Below are positions 41,413-53,500 of a DNA stretch of 64,000 nucleotides, piece by piece; the first letter of the stretch is position 1, and each line of letters starts with the position of its first letter. The notes beneath the pieces were generated by a model. It worked only from the letters and a program-made list of their open reading frames with translations, was not told where the DNA came from and did not search any database. A program made the translations under genes and the position numbers. The DNA is from Leidyana gryllorum EB-2025a (lineage: Eukaryota; Apicomplexa), in NCBI GenBank assembly GCA_048772705.1, contig JBLWGC010000173.1:124001-188000 (forward strand), given 5' to 3'.

Positions 41413-42274
41413 ATGTCCTGCTGTGGAGGCTCAAAGAGTAAAACCGACAAATGGTCTACGTTCCCAGACGCGGCATACAATGGCAATGTTGAGAAGATGA
41501 AAGAATTGCTCAAGAAAGAGGGAGGCTCCAACCCAAAACAGTATGTCGACAAGAAAGATGACCAGGTATACACATAACCAATTCCTTTAACCGGCCGGGG
41601 CCAGCGCGTGTGTGGATGTGTGTGTACCTCGCTCATCTCTGCCTCTCGTAGGGATACACGGCGTTGCACCGAGCTTCCCAGAAGGGTCAGTGCGAGGCCA
41701 TCCGCTTCCTGATCGACAACAAGGCCGATACTGCCGCTGCAACAGCTGTAAGTGACCAGTGGTCTGTTCTCCCAGGTCAACACGCTCGCTCCTTGTCAGA
41801 ATGGGGAGTCCGCCCTCCACATTGCTTGCTTCCACCGAAAGAAAGACGCCGTTGCCGAACTACTGAAGACCGATGCTAAGAAGCATATCGACAGCACTGA
41901 TTCCAAGGTAAGACTTTGCACTGTCCACCGTGCTGCTACAAACCGCTCTTAGCATGGTATGACTCCGCTGCATATTGCTGTCTACCGCGGGGCCGAGGAA
42001 ATCGCTCATTTACTGATTCAAAATGGAGCTAACCCACATGTTGAAGATAAAGTAAGTCTGCTGCCTGAGTTTGTGGCTGACGTGGTATTTGCGATGGATG
42101 ACTCGCTCCGTGTGTCCTTGGCTATCTATCTGTTCATTCTGCATTGCGCTGCAGCAAGGTCAGACTGCCATGAAGTTGGCCGAGTTCTGGAGGGATCAAG
42201 AGGCTGCGGGGATGTCGTCACCTCAAGCTCATCATCGACAGACCTATGAGGTGATGATGAAGGCAAGCAATTAG
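41413..42274 (+). CDS. Small ankyrin-repeat protein
   Basis: Five exons, 41413-41565, 41652-41747, 41800-41907, 41953-42051 and 42155-42274, give 191 residues. Four ankyrin repeats: WSTFPDAAYNGNVEKMKELL, GYTALHRASQKGQCEAIRFL, GESALHIACFHRKKDAVAEL and GMTPLHIAVYRGAEEIAHLL, then GQTAMKLAEF. Every intron is phase 0 and falls between repeats, so each exon is about one repeat. The N-terminus MSCCGGSKSK lacks Gly2 but has adjacent cysteines that could be palmitoylated. A protein-protein adaptor role is likely; the partner is unknown. Confidence 0.88.
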
Positions 42275-42574
42275 GAAGATATCGACAAAAGATGCACACA
42301 CAGCTCCTTTTTGAGCAATTTCTCGAACCATTTGTCGCCCCGAGCGCGCGCGGACTCCATTGAGTGTATTCGAGCGCTAGACACAAAGGCACACCAGAAA
42401 GTCAAAGGCGCTCACGATCTGTGTGTGTGTGTGTGTGTCTGTGTCTCGGTTCGGTGGGCAAGGGTCTGGGTGGCCGGCGCTCTTTCTCGATCTGTTCTCA
42501 TCTGCTCTTGTTGTCTGGAACTTTAGCTCGGGTTATACATTGACAGGCGTATGGGGGTACCATGATTGAAAAAA
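42275..42574 (+). other. Intergenic region with a GT microsatellite
   Basis: 300 nt between the ankyrin and FUSC-like genes. A GT repeat lies at about 42419-42437. The rest presumably holds a 3' UTR and a promoter; I see no gene. Confidence 0.5.
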
Positions 42575-45500
42575 ATGAGGTCTGCGCCATTGCAGGAGAG
42601 GCAAGGGGGTGTGCCTGGGTCGTTTGCTGCTGGAGAATGGCCCTTTGATGGGAGGTCGAAAGGAGTATTACATTGGATCGCGAGGAAATTAGTTTTGAGT
42701 GGACGTACGGAGCGGGCGGTGAGGTTTGCATTCCCATTACCGTTGGCACTATGGATTACGTACAGAAATCCGCTCAATCTACGTCTTAATTATCTAACAG
42801 CGGTGCTGTACACGATATTTGCTGCATTATTTCCCCCGTCGCCATCTGGCGCCAATCTGGTTATATTCCTGGGTGTTTTAGGGGCTGTGATTGGTGTGGT
42901 TATCTCGACTGCATTTCTCGCGATACCATTGGTATCCAAGCTCTCGGTGAACGAAAGCGATGCTGTCATAGTATCCCTTTTTGGTGTTATTGCTCTCGGG
43001 AGCAGCGTCCTCCGTCTCGACGCATTGGGACCTTTGATGACAATCCCCTTATTTGCTGTGTTGTATAGCACTGTGCAAATAACGACTCAAGTGTACGTCA
43101 GTGCACGTGACGGTGTGGATCTCACCTTCCCTCGCACGACTTTAGGGTTGGTGGCGGGCAACTTGTCAGCAATATCTGACTTTTTGCGTTCGAAGGGACT
43201 CTTGTTCCTGGCCTACCTGTTAGACCGCTTCTTCGCCCACATCACGAACGAGTTGAGTCCATGTCACCTATTGCAGTATCCCGATATTATCCACCAAGGC
43301 GAGTGCGTCTGGAAAATACCCGAAAGCATTGAGCTCGAGAATGAGAATCTCCGCTTCCTCGCCAACGTTCCCGTTCTCATCTCCGCGCACCCAGATACGG
43401 GCCTCAACCTACACGTGCAGCCCGAAGGCTGGTTCCTGTCCTTCTTGTGGCTCGCTCGGGCGGAATATGGCATTATCTATGGCGGTGTGGTGCACAGTTT
43501 CCTCGCTATCGCTCTCTACGTCCTCTCGATCCATCTTCCGCCTCCCCGTTTCATGCGATCCGTCCTGCGAAACGGGATACAATTGTGTGTGGGAACATTG
43601 CGAAGATGGAACATCGTAATGGCTCAGGGGATGGGACTCGTCCAGCCGCGCCACGTCGTGGCCCTCGGTCAAACAGTTCCCGACAACCTCCCTCCCGCGG
43701 GCAGTGTGATGCTGTCCTTTCGGGATGACAAACACTGCCGTAAACGATCCTGCCGGAAAATTGATCCCCCTGGAATGCTATCGGCTGATGTCCCCATCTC
43801 TCGCCTCGTGGGCAAAACTACCGCGCTCAAAGGCCCAATGTTACTGAGCTTATTGGAACATCTCCTATACTCCCCGTTGGGGGTCAACACTTTCCCGCAA
43901 ACCAGCCAACTGCTCTCCGCCATTGCGCGTGCAGCAACGCAGGCCAGCGCCTTGGAGCGTATGCTGCTTCTCGATGGACGCAAGGCCGCTTGGTCCCAAA
44001 TGTCTCGGAGATCGGAGAAGGAGTCTATCCTCCCCGTCAAGTGGGCTATTCGTGACCACAGTGTTCGTGTTTGGCTCAGTGAAGTCGTTCTGGACTGTCT
44101 GCGACTTCAATCCGAAATACAATCTGTTTTGAGCATCAAACCCGGTATCAACAAAGATCCCGGCCAACTGGAGCTCATCAAACGGGTTCTGTTCAAACTC
44201 GATTGGGAAGTGTGGAATATGGAACACAGACAGCAACAATTCGCCGCAATCCGTAGCCGAGAAGTTTATGTGTGGGTCACTGATGGTATCGGATCCCGAC
44301 ACTCCTATCTCGACACAACTGACGAGGAAGAAGTCGCTGCCGCAGAACGAAATGTCAGTCAGGCTCAAGCCATACTCAATCAGTTTGCTGTAAACTTTAT
44401 CGAGCAGCCCCTAATTCTGGCCACCCTAACCCAAAATTGGGCCCATCGACAAGTTCAGCGGTCTTTCCGATCTTTCGCGGTGTCTCTGGCCGGCTTCTTC
44501 ACACCCATCGGCCTCCTCCTCGCCCACTTCGTGCGTCAATGGATACGTGGAATCTCCTGCTTCCTCTTCCACTGGTGCTGCGGCTTTCTCCACCAAGAAG
44601 AACCCATACCATCTCTGCTGGACTCGGGCGCCTTTACGCCTCGGTGGCAGCAAAGCATCATCTCTCCCACTCCGACAACAGCGCCCACCTCGCGCATCAT
44701 GACAGAACCCACCACCTCCGAAGGAGAAACTCTGCGCGAGACCACTTGGCTGCGCAGATTGCTCGACCCTGTCATCGCTACTCCTTACGATTATCCCGCA
44801 TACGTTCTAGACAATGAGGCATTCAGGATGGGGGCACCGCCAGAGGTCAGAGAGTGCTTTGGATTGCGCACACCACGAATTTGGATCTGCCTCCGATTCG
44901 CCATTGGTGTTACGGGCTGCTTTGCGCTCACCATCTATTGCAGCGCTTGGAGTGATCGATTATTCCTTGTCGACGCCCGTCCGGTTCCGGAGGTGCTTCA
45001 AACCCTCGCGTCCTATGGTGCCGTATTAGACTTGGATTTCTATCGCAAAACACAAGTGGCGGCTTGGACATTCCTAGGCTTCATGACCACATTCTTGATG
45101 ACGTGGCAGGCAACCCTCAAGAGGGCAATCCTCAGAATTATTGGTGTTTGCGCAGGATGCTTCTTTGGATGGATGTGTATCCATCTCTGGCCCAGTCTCG
45201 ACGACCTCCCCGCACACATCACGTGGATCACCATAAGCACTTTAATTGTAGTATGGATTTCAAGCAACCCCGATAACATCATGACGTACCACCCAAGCTG
45301 GGGGTACGCTGCACAAGTTTTCACCTATCAACAAGTTATCATCGTGTGCTCTGCGTCTCTCGAACGCAACGAACCGGATGAGCTGGTCGTACAACGGCTT
45401 GTGGGACAAGCCGTGGGAGTTTCACTGGCCGTACTCGTCAGTTTGATCATCGTACCTACCGATGTCCACCGCACTTACCGAATGTATCTTGGAGCCATCA

Positions 45501-47314
45501 TGGGGAGCCTCGCTGCCACTATAGAGCCCTTGGCGGAGATCGCATTACCCGGAGCCATGCAGGATTGCGATCCTGATAAATTGGACAGGGTGGACGCGAT
45601 GATTGAAGCTTGGATCCATCGGTTTAAGGTTGCGGCGGATCAGCTAGACGCCCACATTGGGGCGCTCGGGACCTTCAAGACTGACAATGCTATTCTCGAA
45701 GAGTTACCGCGTTTGCGAACCAGTCGAGCACTACTTCTACTGCAGGATAGTGTGGTGAAGCTCCAAATTGCCCGACAGGAGTGCTTAGATAACCTCGTGT
45801 GTTTGCACACAAACGCGGAACATGTGGACGCAGTTCGGAGGATGGAGACTACCTGCGCCATCACGGAGGCCACAAATCTATCCATCTTTAGCGATGTTGA
45901 CTCGACGGTACTTCACCCAGTCACACCGGCGACGGTGAACACCACCCCTTCTCATGGACAAGCTCGTCCCTCCTTGTCAAGTGACACTGGGGGACGATCC
46001 CGGCTGGGATCCTTCGAGCTCGAGTCTCCCTTGACGGCCAAAGCCCCTGGTCAAACACATCCGGTGAACAGATTGGCATCAACTTTATCCCCCTCTGGAT
46101 TCAAAAGCTCAACCCAGCGCCCTGGCCCGTGGACGCGGTTGGAGAGTGACGAAGATTTGTATGCTCGCCATCGCGGCGACCTCATTGTCGTATTGTCTCC
46201 CACCCATCAAACCCCAGACCGGTTTGGTACCCCAAGTCAGAGGCTACGGAATTTCGTGACGCACGGCTCTCCGTCCCCTGGTGGGGCAAGAGTTCGCCGA
46301 CCACCAACGACAGAATTGAGTTCTGACGTCAGTCCAGAACCCCGAGTGTATCCCACTACTCCATTTGCTCACCCGTCTTCCATGCTGAAGATGCGGAAAG
46401 ACCTGAAGTCCGGGTCGTCAAACAAAGACGTGCGACAAATCGGCGAGTCTGGCCGAAATACTGTGAAACCTCAAGGTCGCACCAAACTGAGTGTGCCCAT
46501 CAGCCACATCACCCCCAAAGAAGGAAGGGCGTGGGATCAATGCGGGTCAAAGCCGGAACTTCGACAAAGTCGCTTTGAGGACGAAGAACTCGACGAGGAT
46601 TGTTTGCCATCTCCCCATCGAAAACCCAAGTTTTGGCCGAGACGGCCTCACAAAGTCACAAGAGTTGAAGGGCTCTTCCTCGAAACTGAAGATCTGGAAG
46701 AAAGTGTGCGAGCGACCACACGCTTCTCTGTGCCCTCGCAACGATCCGAAAGAAGTGTTGCAGTAGCAGATCCATTGACCCGTTTGGACAATGAGACCCG
46801 AATGTGGGTTCTGAACGCTCCTTCGGAAGACATCAAGGCGATACAATCAGTAATAGAGTGTCTCAATACAATATATAGAATCATGCAATCCACTCTCAAA
46901 TTCTCCAAACGAAGACGGTGGTGGAGTCAACACAATGACACTGATCGTCGCCGCCCACTCAGCAGTACACAGTTCAAGTTTGTCATCTTTGATCAACTCG
47001 ACTTTTGCGACCTGCGAGTACAGAAGTTGAACGCCAAAGGGGCCACGCTATCGGCCATCCTGGATAGTCGACAGAGCGGATGGGAGGGTGGAGAAGTGAA
47101 GAGGAAAGCAGTCAGTTTCTTTGGACTGGATGCTTTGGATAATCGAGTCATTGAGGCACTTCGTTATGACGACTCGACTTGGCCTGTGGTCCTGTGTCTG
47201 AGAAGATATCTGTGCTTTTATCAGTTCCTCCTGATAGAAATCCAGGAGTTACGGAAGATGGCTTCTCTGATTCACGCGGAAGCCTACCCCCATCACTCGC
47301 TCCCGCCGGATTGA
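42575..47314 (+). CDS. Large FUSC/ALMT-superfamily membrane protein
   Basis: Single exon of 4.7 kb, 1,579 residues from the ATG at 42575 (the frame upstream has no ATG in phase). Two hydrophobic modules are present: residues about 45-175 with five or six helices (AVRFAFPLPLALWITY, LVIFLGVLGAVIGVVI, AVIVSLFGVIALGSSVL), and about 765-980 (IWICLRFAIGVTGCFAL, RIIGVCAGCFFGWM, ITISTLIVVWISS, VGVSLAVLVSLIIVP). Each is followed by a helical cytosolic region. This duplicated layout is that of fungal/protist relatives of the aromatic-acid exporter (FUSC), aluminium-activated malate transporter and Brefeldin-A-sensitivity proteins. About 400 disordered Ser/Pro/Thr-rich residues lie before the C-terminal helical part. 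Export of an organic anion is a guess from the superfamily. A gene this long without introns is exceptional here. Confidence 0.75.
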   Translation: MRSAPLQERQGGVPGSFAAGEWPFDGRSKGVLHWIARKLVLSGRTERAVRFAFPLPLALWITYRNPLNLRLNYLTAVLYTIFAALFPPSPSGANLVIFLGVLGAVIGVVISTAFLAIPLVSKLSVNESDAVIVSLFGVIALGSSVLRLDALGPLMTIPLFAVLYSTVQITTQVYVSARDGVDLTFPRTTLGLVAGNLSAISDFLRSKGLLFLAYLLDRFFAHITNELSPCHLLQYPDIIHQGECVWKIPESIELENENLRFLANVPVLISAHPDTGLNLHVQPEGWFLSFLWLARAEYGIIYGGVVHSFLAIALYVLSIHLPPPRFMRSVLRNGIQLCVGTLRRWNIVMAQGMGLVQPRHVVALGQTVPDNLPPAGSVMLSFRDDKHCRKRSCRKIDPPGMLSADVPISRLVGKTTALKGPMLLSLLEHLLYSPLGVNTFPQTSQLLSAIARAATQASALERMLLLDGRKAAWSQMSRRSEKESILPVKWAIRDHSVRVWLSEVVLDCLRLQSEIQSVLSIKPGINKDPGQLELIKRVLFKLDWEVWNMEHRQQQFAAIRSREVYVWVTDGIGSRHSYLDTTDEEEVAAAERNVSQAQAILNQFAVNFIEQPLILATLTQNWAHRQVQRSFRSFAVSLAGFFTPIGLLLAHFVRQWIRGISCFLFHWCCGFLHQEEPIPSLLDSGAFTPRWQQSIISPTPTTAPTSRIMTEPTTSEGETLRETTWLRRLLDPVIATPYDYPAYVLDNEAFRMGAPPEVRECFGLRTPRIWICLRFAIGVTGCFALTIYCSAWSDRLFLVDARPVPEVLQTLASYGAVLDLDFYRKTQVAAWTFLGFMTTFLMTWQATLKRAILRIIGVCAGCFFGWMCIHLWPSLDDLPAHITWITISTLIVVWISSNPDNIMTYHPSWGYAAQVFTYQQVIIVCSASLERNEPDELVVQRLVGQAVGVSLAVLVSLIIVPTDVHRTYRMYLGAIMGSLAATIEPLAEIALPGAMQDCDPDKLDRVDAMIEAWIHRFKVAADQLDAHIGALGTFKTDNAILEELPRLRTSRALLLLQDSVVKLQIARQECLDNLVCLHTNAEHVDAVRRMETTCAITEATNLSIFSDVDSTVLHPVTPATVNTTPSHGQARPSLSSDTGGRSRLGSFELESPLTAKAPGQTHPVNRLASTLSPSGFKSSTQRPGPWTRLESDEDLYARHRGDLIVVLSPTHQTPDRFGTPSQRLRNFVTHGSPSPGGARVRRPPTTELSSDVSPEPRVYPTTPFAHPSSMLKMRKDLKSGSSNKDVRQIGESGRNTVKPQGRTKLSVPISHITPKEGRAWDQCGSKPELRQSRFEDEELDEDCLPSPHRKPKFWPRRPHKVTRVEGLFLETEDLEESVRATTRFSVPSQRSERSVAVADPLTRLDNETRMWVLNAPSEDIKAIQSVIECLNTIYRIMQSTLKFSKRRRWWSQHNDTDRRRPLSSTQFKFVIFDQLDFCDLRVQKLNAKGATLSAILDSRQSGWEGGEVKRKAVSFFGLDALDNRVIEALRYDDSTWPVVLCLRRYLCFYQFLLIEIQELRKMASLIHAEAYPHHSLPPD

Positions 47315-47511
47315 CGTATTGAAGCCTTTGTTCTGTACATGTCCCACTGTCTTTGTGTCTCTCTCATTTACACATGATCTCCATGGTCTCGTGGGGTTAT
47401 AATCTGTCCGTTGGCCCAATCCGTCTAACATTCCTTTCATGCCTCCTTCCCCTTCCGTCAATTGCGATTGTGGTTTTGTGCCGAGCCAATCGATCGTGCT
47501 CCGCTATAACA

Positions 47512-50500
47512 TCACCGCAATAGAGGTACCCATCCCAATGGTGTCTTCAACTTGAAGGTGGTCATAGACCAGCACTCCTGGAATAGTTGATTCAGTCGGG
47601 TTCTCGACAGTGTCAGAGGCTTCCCTCGCTGCAAGTACCGATCTTCCTCTCCGAATTCGTCCCGGTAGACGGATCCCCATGCTGTGATCTCGGCCACTGA
47701 GGGTCTGATAACTACCAGCCATATCACTGTGGAGAAGGGATGCAAGAAAACTCCTATTCGAGCGGTGCAAGCTGCCGCATGTCGCGCCAATGGGTGACTT
47801 AGGTGTTCCGTTCGACTGCAAAGAAGCACCACACACATTATGAATAAGACGCTGCCCGTCCTGGCTTGGCTCACCTGGGTCGTCGCTCATGGATTGTACA
47901 GCACACGTCGGCACAAAGGTGTGCACCGCAATGTAAACAAATGTAAAGATTTGCCCTGGGTTTATGCAAAACAGCAGCACCTCGGCTCTCAAAGGGTAAC
48001 ATGCGTCCTTTGTCGATGCCGTGCAACATTGATTGCTTTAGCAGTCTGCGAAAATGGTCAAATGATCTGTCACTGGCTGATTGACTGACTCACGTTTTCT
48101 GAAGTGACATGTGGAAGAGGAGGTCATATTTGAGCGGGAGGCTGATAAAGTATGGTAGATGAAGCCGAACGTTCACTTCGAACTGTAGTGGACTGTCCTT
48201 ATCTGTTGATCGGACGTTCAAGGGGGCAGCAAACACGCGCTGGGCTCTGCTCTGAACGGACTGGCCTGTTGTTGAAGCCGGGAAGATGCTCTGGAAGTGT
48301 GCTTTGTTTGTGACCGCGTCAGTGGGAATGACCAGAGGATTTGTGTACCACCACAGGAACTCCTCTAGAAGAGGGTCGGTGGAAGCATCCTGCAACGTTT
48401 TCAAAAGAGAATTGGCATTCGAACAGTTGCGCTCCAAATCATAGGCCACATCTTCAGCACTTTGGTTCATTATCGTTAAACTCGTCTGCAGTTTGGAGCC
48501 CGAGTTCTTCAACAGCGTCCCATCATCACGAATGGGCTGAATTCGTCGTGTCGGGATCCGATGTAACCAGCTCTGTTGGAACATCTCCCGTGCCTGTATT
48601 AGGATATTGTGTCCAGCCTGGATGTTGGAGACGGAGGTTCTCTCGCCGCTCGGACAGAAGAGGACACTCAAGGGCTCTAACGGTGATCCTCGCAATAACA
48701 GTGTGAAGACTCTCTGTAAGGCTCTTCCGGTCAATGCCTTATTCGGGCCTGGATGATCTTCAGTGATACTTTTGAGCACAGCCACCGTCTCCTCGTCATC
48801 GTCGAAGAGACCCAACGTCTTTAATGTGTTGCCGTCCTCCTCATCGCTTTTGACGTCTTCATTCGCCACCACACACAGCTGTCGGAGTAAACGCACAAAC
48901 CGCAGAAAGGGGAGGCATCCGAACATTCCAACTTGAGTGATCTGATCAATCTCAAATGGCACCTCGACTCCATCACTGTCAACTTCACGACTCTCGCTTC
49001 CCATCTCTGGTGGAGAGACACCCTCAGCCCCGATCCGTGGGAGCGGGTCTAACTTGACGGGTTGCAGCAGCGTTTGGATATAAAGACTGCGCCGCCGCTT
49101 TCTCTTCGAGCCGAGCTTCGCGCACATATCTGTCTCGTGCTGTTCACCCAGAAACTTCGCGTATCTCCGCAGTACGTCGTCCGGAACCTGAGCAAAGGAA
49201 CCTCTAACTTCGTTCGCGTGCTTCGCATTCAAACCGCCGCCCGGGACACAATCGACGGACGGCCGGTGACGTTCAGTCATGGGGACATGGAGTCCTGGCG
49301 CCGAAGGTTGCACTTCCCGCTCGGCTCCAAGAGTGTGACGTACTCGCTCGATCAGAGCCCTCACATTGTACAATACAACCCGTAGGTCCCCAACGCGCCG
49401 CACTTCTGCCTCTCCTCCTTGACGATTCGGGGGGTTTATGAACGCCATGGGACCCTCGCCACCCCGCGGAGGGTGACCGGCGGTATCGGTCGGTCGCGAT
49501 CTCTCGTGACCCCTTTCATGGGATTGGGGGTGTTCCAGAGCTTCAATACTTTCAGTAAAGTTGCTGCCCAGATTTGGGGCGATCTCTGATGGAGGCGCAG
49601 ATATGCCATTGTCTGAACCTCTGCCGGGGGTCGGACGGTTCAGTGGTCTCAAACGGGCGAACTTAAACTCCCACATATCCGGCAGAGACTCTGCAGAACC
49701 CGCGAGTCCGGGCGAGCTCGCAAGTTCAGCCTCCCCTCTGCTCATAACCTCTCCCTCTCCCGCTCCAGAACGCTCATATCCAATAGTCTCCTGAGACTTG
49801 GAGCCGGAAGTCGCCCAGGCGGCCGCCTCATCGTCGTCAGCGCCAGGTGGGTCTGATAACTTCGGCGGATAGTCATAGAGCGAGCTGCGTCTCCTTTGGC
49901 GGTCGTGGATGGCCATGCAGCTCCTCTCAGCTTTGAAACGCTTTCGCCGTTTGAGCCAATCGTTCGCGCCCTTGAGATCTCGGCTCGCGGCCAGCTGCAT
50001 GTAATCGACAGAATCTTCCCAAAGTCTCTTTCGATTCCGTGGCGGGCCCCAGAGATCAATTGATTGGTGTGTGCTGTCAAACTCCTCATCACCGCACACG
50101 TCTACCGCACAATGCGATTTGTGACCTAAGAGCGGTGTCAAAGCTCTCCACGTGCCGCTCGAGTACGCTCTGTTGATCCCTCCGAAGGGTTCCCTAACCA
50201 TCGGAGTGTCTGTGTGGTCCCAGCACTGTCTGGAAACGTCGATGGCCATTTGAGTCAGTGGGTGGGTACTCTTGGTGCATCCTTGTTGGGGTATATAATT
50301 AGCAATGGCATCAGCGAATTCTAACAGGAAGAAATAGAGGACGGTGTCCCACAGACTCTTATTGCTTTGGGTCTGCTCGTCCGTGGCCCATAGAGTGAAC
50401 ATGCGAGTCAGCCACAGCCATCGAGTGCGGGTTGTATTGAATGACTTGACCATAGCATAATTGACCTCGTCATAGTCGGCTGGTAATCCGTCCACCTTTC

Positions 50501-53500
50501 TTTCTCCATCCTTCGAGCTTTCATTGGTTATACTGTCATAGCCCGGACTATAACAACTTCGTCCATATATAATACAAGAATAGCAATCTGGGTCGAAGAT
50601 CAAACAGAAATCAGCTCGTATTCACAACTCACTGTAACGGTAAATGTCGAAACCAGTTAATTGGGCTTTATCACTAATCGATCCAAGTGATTCACACGCG
50701 CCCATCAAACGAGTGTGTGTGCGCAAGAAACTGCGTCGACAATGCCTGTCAGCCACTCGAACCTTCTTTAATTTGTCTGCGGCTTCGAGGAACATCCGGA
50801 AGAACCGCTGTGTACAGAGAAAGGGGATTGATGACACAGAGTGCGCATATGAGCCCACCTTGCACATTTCAACTTCAAGTTCCGACATTTCGGCTCTGCA
50901 TTGTTTTCTCATTGTAGTCTCCGCCAGCTCAATCACATTGGATAAACAATCAGACAGAGTGGCGAGAGGGTGTGTCTGGAGTACGTGGAAGCTGTCCGGC
51001 ATGGCAGACTGGCTGACCGCCTCGACAGGCGCTTGGAAACAGGCTTGTGTCGGGATTGTGGGGGCAATCAATGAGCTGCGTGTAGGGAGAATGGAGAAGT
51101 GGAGAGGGTTTTGAACTCACTAATGGGCTGATATGATACAACTGAGCTGCGACATGTCACTCCATTCTGGACCGAATACCAGTTCGGGAGTCTTTTGTAG
51201 TGCCAACGCGTTGCAAAGCAACAATCGAGCCAGTGTGTGTCGGAATGTGATACTCTCGAAGAGAGGGGGCAACACGATGGTGCTGTGCAATTCATCGAAG
51301 GTCCAACGGAGCTTCTCCAGTGCTTCGGCGAAGGGCCTCTTGGAGACGTCACACGCCGTTTCTGTTGGGACCACAGCCCAAGAGGGACCGTTGTCGCGTT
51401 CAGAATGTTTGAACCGTACTCCCTGCTTGAAGTCCATCAGTAAACAATTGAACCGCCGCGAGCAATAGGGGCACGTGGGCTCCTTTATGCGCGTTTTGGC
51501 AAACTGCGGATCGAATCGATGTTCATCTATCCTTTCCCTGAATTTGTCCAGAGTCAGATCGAAAGCGTCAGCAGGCGCTCCCTTGCGGAGATCGAAGAAG
51601 TCCTGTTCTTCAGACGATGGAACCGAATCACTGCCGGTGCCTTCTGCCATTTCCTCATAGCTATTGAGTGCGTGATGAATCTCCAGATCTCCTGGATGTG
51701 GCACAATGGAAGGTTGTCTCAGGCCCTGGACTTCGTAGGGAGACGGCAACATTTCATAAGCGTTGTCGTCAAACTCATTGATAGCATCAGGATCTCTCCT
51801 CAGATCAGAGTCGGGGGAGACCAAATCATTCCCCAACATCTCGTCTAAGGGATCTCCCTCTGTCTCGATACCACCTGCCTCCTCTTCCGCCTGTGCCAAC
51901 AGGTCCGCCATGGCGGTATTCAAACTCAGGTGACGCTGATCCCGGCTCCCTTTGCGGTGTTTGCGGTAACAACTGCGATGCATACTGCAGAGGAAGGAGC
52001 AGAATAGTGAGATCGGCCGCTGCATTGACCACTTACTGATGTCCGCAACTCCACCACACCAAAGCCGTGGCCTGGTTGCTGGGGGAGCTGTCCAATTGTG
52101 GGATACAATCGTTGATCCAAGAGGGCTCATTGGGGTTTATGGACGTCCGGAAGTTGGAAGCCGCGTGGGCCAAATCCAAAATGCCATTGTCGACATCCAC
52201 CACCGTTCGCACTATCTGTTGAATTGCATCTCGAATCTCTTCCGTTGGTGGCTGCGGTAACTTTCGCAGATCACGAAGCAGTATGGACAATGCAAATGCC
52301 CGATTCAGTCGATTCATAGGCGAAGATCCGTGAAGATTGGAGAACTGATCGATTAATCTCGCTATGGAGACAAAGGACAAATTGTTGATCTCACCTGATA
52401 TCGAGCCAACATCCCGATGGGATCGTCCTTGGTGCAATGGTTACTCATACACATCACACAGACTTCTTTGCCAATCGGCTCGGTCTCTTCGGCATCTCCG
52501 GTGGTTTCTTCCTGCATTGTTTCCTCGCGAGGAGAGTTGAGGCCGTTTTCTGGGGCTCCATCGACCTCGTTGGCCGGCGTGGCTTTGGAAGTGGCGTTTT
52601 GGCCGCCCTGGACTGGAACGGAGAGGTCTTCGTCCAGATCATCTGACAGATCATCAAAGTCGAATTGCGCCTGAAGGGCTTTGATCTCATCCATAGCCGC
52701 CAGTTGATGGGCCTTTATGACCTCATTGCGCTGCTCCAACTCTGCTGCGCGTCGCTCCTTCATCGCTTCGCGCTCCTGAATGTCTCTTTCTTTTTGGCAT
52801 CGGGCGTGATCGAGCACCAGCTGTATCCATTTGGCCCCCGCAACAAAGTTGTCACTATAATGGCCTTCCAGACACCACGATAGAATGTCCAGAATGGAAG
52901 CGGAGCACTCAGCGTCAGTCCAGCGAAGCACAAAGTGCCGATTCAGGAGATCGTCGAAGCCGAGATGCTCACCAAAACCTTCCAGCATTGTAGTCACATC
53001 CGGAACACTCAACTTGCTGGTGAAATCGACCACACTCTCCGGTGTGTCGGCGGTTTCTCTGCCATCTTCCGTCCGGTTCTCCTCAACTGTGCGTCTTTGG
53101 TTATCCATCCACTGCTCATATTGACGTTCCACAGCGAGCAGTTTGCTCAAATACTGGAATACAATGGCTATGAGGCGCTGATACACCTCGAACTTTGGTG
53201 GCGCTTCCTCTGCAGCGGCCTTTCCGCCTTGACCGAATCGCGCACACAGAATTGTCTGGAGGGTGGTGGCACCGAAACCACATTCTAAGGTGCGGAACAA
53301 TGCCACAATACCCACAGCGCGATAGACAGGAGCTCGAGCGTTATGGAAGTAGGCCTCGGCTCGTTTGTCGATCATTCCCTTCTCTGTCTCATTCAAGAAG
53401 GTATGCATATGCATAGGTGGCCACTGACAGGCTGCCAGCCACCATCTGGACATATTCTCCTCGTCGATCTCCAGAAATCTGCTGAATCCTTCTTCGACCA

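Noticed and set aside
36746-42274. Exon-like segments between 37.7 and 41.3 kb as separate small genes
   Set aside because: All segments join in phase on the minus strand into the N-terminal part of the USP gene, so one 15-exon gene is simpler.
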